NCBI GenBank assembly: GCA_036736205.1
Contig: DAINMX010000291.1
Span: 1-7,085 of the forward strand
Source: XYA12-FULL-58-9 sp001798605
GTDB lineage: Bacteria > Myxococcota > XYA12-FULL-58-9
DNA: 7,085 bases
Direction of reading: 5' to 3'
This document shows positions 3,690 through 7,085 of the stretch, one piece after another. A program made the position numbers and the translations under genes. Position 1 is the stretch's first letter. Every line of letters begins with the position of its first letter. The notes under the pieces are model-generated. The model did not search any database. It worked only from the letters and a program-made list of their open reading frames with translations, and was not told the DNA's origin.

Positions 3690-5816
3690 TTAGCCCACCG
3701 GTTGGCTGTGCACCTGCTCCGCTTGGCCGTTGACCTGTTCCGCGTGCTGGAAGTTGGTCACGTAGCGCAGTGCATAGCTGCCGAACAACTCAGGATGCTG
3801 CGCGTAGAGGTTATAGCAGTAGGGTGCAGCGTAGAGCATCGTCGACGAATCTCTAAGGATGTCATACTCGCCGCTGACCGGATTGCGGAAGGTGCGTTTC
3901 ACCTTCAAATTCCGGAAGTCGTCATCGGCTTGCTTGAGTGCAGCGTCGAGGGCCTGCTGGTCGCTCGGATCGACCGACATGACGATGTTGACGAACTTGT
4001 CATACGTGTCGCGGACCTTTTTCTTGTCGTCATCGTTGGTAATCTCGTCGATCCCTGATTTCGATAGCAGCTTGCTCTTGAAGTCTTCACTGTTGAGGAA
4101 GCCCGCCAGGGTCGCGCTCGCGCACTGGTTTGCGAATGCTGCCAATGCCTTGATCCCCTGGGTTGTGGTGGGGACAGTGCCGATGAGCGCTTCTACACCG
4201 GCCTTCACCGAGGCATCGCCATCCTTGTAACAGCGCTGCAGCTCTTGCGTGATTGTTTTGGCAATGCCTTGGCGTGGCATGAAGCTGCGAATGAGCCCCC
4301 AAGCCATTCCTGCCACAGTCATTGGTTCAGCGATGAGACCATCCTTCTGGTAGGTCTCGTAGTCTTCCCACCCCTTGATGTTTTCGGGCACCCACTCCAA
4401 ATAGGCCGCAGTGCGGTTAGTGCGTTCGAGGTGTGAGAATTCATCCTGAGTAATAACGCCGTGGTCGAGCAAGTACTTCCAACCGTCCTCGGGGTGTTCA
4501 CGGGTGGCACCAGACTCCTGGAAAGCATCAATGATCTTGCCCGCGCGGGTTCCGGCGAAGACGCTCTTCTTGAGCAGCGTATCATTCTTGGGACCGAGGT
4601 TGGCGACGCAGAACTGTCCTTCAGCGCAGTAGAAGGCACCGTGCTTGTCGAGCATGACGTTCTGATCAACCGCCGCCAGGGCCTCCGCCACGGATTTTGC
4701 CGATGCTGCGTCGTAGATTTCCAGCGGGTTGTATTGGTAGTTGGTGTGGCGCCGGTCGCGGTCTTGACCGGCAAAGGGAACGACCATGCCAGCGAAGCAG
4801 TCCCACATGTCAGCGTTGTTCTTGTACGCGGCGATAGCCTCAGCCGGAACCTCCTGCTTGGTACCGGCTTGATAGTCGACGGCGATGCCAACGGCGTTGT
4901 AGTTGCGGTTGCTGTCACTAAGATTGCCATAGTCCGACGGCCAGTCGCTCTTGATGGACTGGGGCTCGCCGTTTTTCATGCCTGCTGAGAATGAGCCTGC
5001 GTGGGTTACGCCGCCGACGCCATCTCCGAGGATTTGGTCGACTGGTCCACCTTGACCTTCGCCATTGATATGGCTCATCACCTTGAGAAGGCGCATGCCT
5101 TGTTTGCCAAGCTCGTGCACCAATGAGTCGATATTCTTGTGGCCTACACTGCCGCCGTAAGCGGTAACGCGGTTGCCGGGCTTGCCATCAACGTTGAACT
5201 GATGCGCCGGAGTCATCAAGACTCCGCCCTCTTGAACGAAGTCGACGAGTGGTTGGAGTGCTGCGGGGACTTGTCCGTTGTTGCCGTGTTTGATGACGCC
5301 AGCAATGGTGTTTTTCACGGGCAGGATCGCCTTGCCCTTGTACATGTCGGCGGGGTTTTGGAAATCGCCTATGACGCTCTTGAGCGGATTGAAGCCGCGG
5401 TTGATGGCGGCTTTGTTCAAAGCCTCGCTGGCGGGCTTTGATACTGCTGCCATGGCCACGGTGAGTGGCACCGCCTCACCAGTGGGATTGAGCGAGCCAA
5501 GACTGCGCACATTGTTCGAATTTTGTACCTGAGTGGCGTTGACCGTTGGGGATGGATCATTGTTTTGCGCGATTACGTTGCTGAGGTCGATCTCCGGATT
5601 GACGGCGGTGCCCTGTTGTACGATGGGCTCGCTGTTCACCTCGACATGACCAGGAGTGCTGTTGTTGATGACCTCGGGAGTGTCTCCCGTATTCTGCACC
5701 CCACCTGTTGCTTGAGTGCCACCTTTGCCGTTTACGTTCTGCGGCACAATGGGATCGATAACCACATTGTTGTCGGAAGAAATTCGGTTGCTGCGTTCAG
5801 CTTTCACTTCTGTCAT
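3690..5816 (-). CDS. Large protein of unrecognised family with disordered N-terminus
   Basis: I do not recognise this 708-residue protein. Start ATG 5816 has AGGAGA (5822-5827) 5 nt upstream, and the frame is unbroken. Residues 1-115 are rich in Asn, Gln, Thr, Pro and Val and look disordered. No signal peptide or clear membrane segment is seen. Residues 116-350 contain Gly-rich loops (GGSVGHKN, INGEGQGGP, GDGVGGVTHAG) and a DMWDCFAGMVVPFAG segment. Residues 391-404 (KHGAFYCAEGQFCV) hold a close His/Cys group that could be catalytic or structural. The rest is mostly helical with aromatic-rich stretches and ends in a duplicated heptad, AEQVNGQ/AEQVHSQ (692-705). There are about seven cysteines. 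It could be a secreted or structural protein or an enzyme; I assign no function. A divergent Cys-cluster gene shares its upstream region. Confidence 0.85.
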   Translation of the reverse strand: MTEVKAERSNRISSDNNVVIDPIVPQNVNGKGGTQATGGVQNTGDTPEVINNSTPGHVEVNSEPIVQQGTAVNPEIDLSNVIAQNNDPSPTVNATQVQNSNNVRSLGSLNPTGEAVPLTVAMAAVSKPASEALNKAAINRGFNPLKSVIGDFQNPADMYKGKAILPVKNTIAGVIKHGNNGQVPAALQPLVDFVQEGGVLMTPAHQFNVDGKPGNRVTAYGGSVGHKNIDSLVHELGKQGMRLLKVMSHINGEGQGGPVDQILGDGVGGVTHAGSFSAGMKNGEPQSIKSDWPSDYGNLSDSNRNYNAVGIAVDYQAGTKQEVPAEAIAAYKNNADMWDCFAGMVVPFAGQDRDRRHTNYQYNPLEIYDAASAKSVAEALAAVDQNVMLDKHGAFYCAEGQFCVANLGPKNDTLLKKSVFAGTRAGKIIDAFQESGATREHPEDGWKYLLDHGVITQDEFSHLERTNRTAAYLEWVPENIKGWEDYETYQKDGLIAEPMTVAGMAWGLIRSFMPRQGIAKTITQELQRCYKDGDASVKAGVEALIGTVPTTTQGIKALAAFANQCASATLAGFLNSEDFKSKLLSKSGIDEITNDDDKKKVRDTYDKFVNIVMSVDPSDQQALDAALKQADDDFRNLKVKRTFRNPVSGEYDILRDSSTMLYAAPYCYNLYAQHPELFGSYALRYVTNFQHAEQVNGQAEQVHSQPVG

Positions 5817-6089
5817 GATGAGTCTCCTGTGAGGTCACAATACCGACGCTCTGGGCCCCCAAAGAGGCGGGTTTACTCGCTATCGCGAGCCTAAATTCAA
5901 TTTGTCTCGGTCTATTTGATACCACATGCATTGTCGGAAGTGAGGGGGAAAAGTTGTGTCGTTTGTGCGATTTTGATCATCTTTTCGACCAAGTTGAACA
6001 ACTGTCCCCTCCAATATCTTTGTCGACATTTGTGAAAACCCAGTTAATTCAGTTGCTTGGCGACATTTGCCGATGAACAATGGGACACG
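5817..6089. promoter_or_regulatory. Divergent control region between the two right-hand genes
   Basis: This 273-bp gap must hold promoters for both divergent genes. Visible dyads are TGTGACCTCACA (5828-5839), next to the leftward ribosome-binding site, and CTCGC-TATC-GCGAG (5876-5889). There is also an imperfect long inverted repeat, AGGGGGAAAAGTTG (5943-5956) against CAACTGTCCCCT (5999-6010). On the minus strand a TTGAAT (5895-5900) lies just upstream of the GCGAG dyad, but the -10 (TAAACC or similar) is poor. On the plus strand TTGAAC (5994-5999) and TATCTT (6015-6020) are a weak pair with 15 bp between. None of these promoters is firm. Confidence 0.4.
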
Positions 6090-7085
6090 ATGGATACGAT
6101 GGCAATGCCGATTGAACAAGTGACCGCCATCATTATGTGCGTTGAGCGTGCGGCGCGCGGCATTCTCGGGCTGGAATTGACCAACGGGCTGGAATTCACC
6201 AACGGGTTGGAATTCACCAACGGGTTGGAACTCGCCAACGGGCTGGAATTCACCAACAGGTTGGAACTCACCAACGGGTTGGAACTCACCAACGGGTTGG
6301 AACTCACCAACGGGCTGGAATTCACCGAGGCGGCGTTCACCGCGGACGCAGAGTTTGGCCGGGTGCTCAAAGCAGGGGAAGTGCAGGGCGCGGAGGTCGG
6401 CACCGAATTGGGAAGGTTGGCTCAACTGCTCGAACAGGAGATCGACATTCCCCGTGGCGGATATGACAGTTCCCGTACGCGCGAGCTCATGGGGCACTTG
6501 GTGGAGAATTCCACGCGACCGATGCTGCAGTTGTTGCGCGACATTGCCGAGATCCTTTTTGTGACCCGCCTCGAACGCAGTGAGTACAAAGGTTGGCAGC
6601 GGGGGACTGCGCCGCCCTTTCGCATTCGCAAGATCCTCCTCGAGTACGCAATCAAGAATGTCGAGCTCGATCGCATTCAGGATGAGCTCACCAAGGGCAT
6701 TTGCGCACGAACGTGCGATCGACTGCCGGTGGGTTGTTGCTCAGTTTTGGGATACGACCTCGGTTTGGTTCCCACCGTCATGTTGCAGCTTCAAGATCTC
6801 GAGGCCCGGCGGGCGGGTTGGAGTAGGGCGGCCGGCATCGAGGAGAAGTGCCGCTATCACACCGATGGCGGTTGTGTGTTGGCGCTGTTCAAGTCGCCAG
6901 CCTGCAATGGGTTCATGTGCGTCCACATCGAGGAGGTGCTGATGGGTGTTGCGCCACCGCCATTGCCGCGGGATTTTCTCGAGGCCTTGGCGACCTTTCG
7001 TAGCTGCGACATCGACAGGTCAGACGCCTTTGTGGCGATGGACCGAGCCATTGAGACCGGGCGGCGGCTCATCGACGGCCGACAG
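6090..7085 (+). CDS. Hexapeptide-repeat protein with YkgJ-like Cys/His cluster, 3' end outside window
   Basis: An open frame of 332 codons runs off the right edge. Residues 1-27 (MDTMAMPIEQVTAIIMCVER and on) precede eight copies of LE[F/L][T/A]N[G/R] at 28-75 and a decayed ninth at 76-81. Residues 82-200 look mainly helical, including RPMLQLLRDIAEILFVTRLE. The cysteine cluster reads C205-x3-C209-x6-C216-C217-x36-C254-x2-H257-x4-C262-x9-C272-x4-C277. This resembles the spacing of YkgJ-type putative zinc/iron-chelating proteins (a CC pair, then a GC...C...C ending), with GCVLALFKSPACNGFMC as the typical last part. The homology is inferred from pattern only. ATGs at 6090, 6099 and 6105 share the frame, and none has a strong Shine-Dalgarno; a GGGA precedes 6090. 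G/C-rich third positions support coding on this strand. Function and metal are unknown. Confidence 0.75.
   Translation, partial: MDTMAMPIEQVTAIIMCVERAARGILGLELTNGLEFTNGLEFTNGLELANGLEFTNRLELTNGLELTNGLELTNGLEFTEAAFTADAEFGRVLKAGEVQGAEVGTELGRLAQLLEQEIDIPRGGYDSSRTRELMGHLVENSTRPMLQLLRDIAEILFVTRLERSEYKGWQRGTAPPFRIRKILLEYAIKNVELDRIQDELTKGICARTCDRLPVGCCSVLGYDLGLVPTVMLQLQDLEARRAGWSRAAGIEEKCRYHTDGGCVLALFKSPACNGFMCVHIEEVLMGVAPPPLPRDFLEALATFRSCDIDRSDAFVAMDRAIETGRRLIDGRQ
6171..6332 (+). repeat. 18-bp tandem repeat, eight full copies plus a decayed ninth
   Basis: The unit is yTGGAAyTCACCAACGGG. Full copies start at 6171, 6189, 6207, 6225, 6243, 6261, 6279 and 6297, and a degraded one at 6315. Differences are few: C/T at the Leu codon, TTC/CTC (Phe/Leu), one ACC to GCC (Thr to Ala) and one GGG to AGG (Gly to Arg). 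The near identity of the copies points to recent expansion or homogenisation. The unit length keeps the reading frame if copies are gained or lost. Confidence 0.95.

Noticed and set aside
3399..4058. Plus-strand 219-codon frame over the end of the HTH gene and the large leftward gene
   Set aside because: It is antisense to coding sequence for most of its length, starts inside the octamer repeat and has no recognisable domain or ribosome-binding site.
4319..4930. 203-codon Arg/Thr/Ser-rich leftward frame
   Set aside because: It is an alternative frame inside the 708-codon gene, with composition typical of a frame-shifted shadow.
5828..5839. CRP site at TGTGACCTCACA
   Set aside because: The half-sites resemble CRP halves, but the spacer is 2 bp instead of 6, so it does not fit a CRP operator.
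6171..6332. CRISPR-like or satellite array
   Set aside because: The 18-bp units abut directly with no spacers, and the array stays in frame in a longer coding sequence.
5880..6497. Leftward 205-codon frame across the 18-bp repeat, with VGEFQP repeats
   Set aside because: The repeat unit has no stop in any frame, so all frames stay open there. The non-repeat parts show no recognisable domain, whereas the plus frame continues for 332 codons with a Cys cluster and G/C-rich third positions.

Overview
The window looks like a piece of the maintenance and accessory region of a plasmid, integrative element or genomic island from a Gram-negative-type bacterium, probably proteobacterial or a relative. 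G+C is somewhat above half by eye, Shine-Dalgarno sites are of the GGAGG type, and the gene families are common in proteobacterial mobile DNA. The species cannot be named from the sequence.

Left part (1-2904). The window opens with the C-terminal end of a serine recombinase. Next comes a tight leftward gene series, read from right to left: a ParA-type ATPase, a small ribbon-helix-helix (RHH) protein overlapping it by 32 nt, a possible 42-residue leader ORF with a strong ribosome-binding site, a DUF4258 toxin-like protein, and a YgiT-type zinc-finger antitoxin joined to it by an ATGA overlap. The first two form a plasmid-style partition cassette. The ParA promoter region carries many CCGAT/ATCGG dyads, with a near-exact copy of one inside the RHH gene; these are candidate operator or centromere sites. 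Rightward from the same intergenic region runs a ParD-ParE toxin-antitoxin pair (GTGA overlap) behind a perfect 19-bp dyad. Partition, two toxin-antitoxin modules and a recombinase together suggest a vertical-stability module.

Middle (2905-3689). A small excisionase/MerR-like winged-helix protein with a basic tail is encoded rightward. Its last codons and stop lie in five octamer repeats. It faces a large leftward gene across about 250 bp holding two compact hairpins.

Right part (3690-7085). A 708-codon leftward gene encodes an unrecognised protein with a disordered Asn/Gln/Thr-rich N-terminus. Divergent from it across a 273-bp control region is a rightward gene that is still open at the window edge. 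It starts with eight 18-bp repeats encoding the hexapeptide LE[F/L]TNG, followed by a Cys/His cluster resembling YkgJ-type metal-chelating proteins. These two divergent genes are the least explained part of the window and the best candidates for something undescribed.
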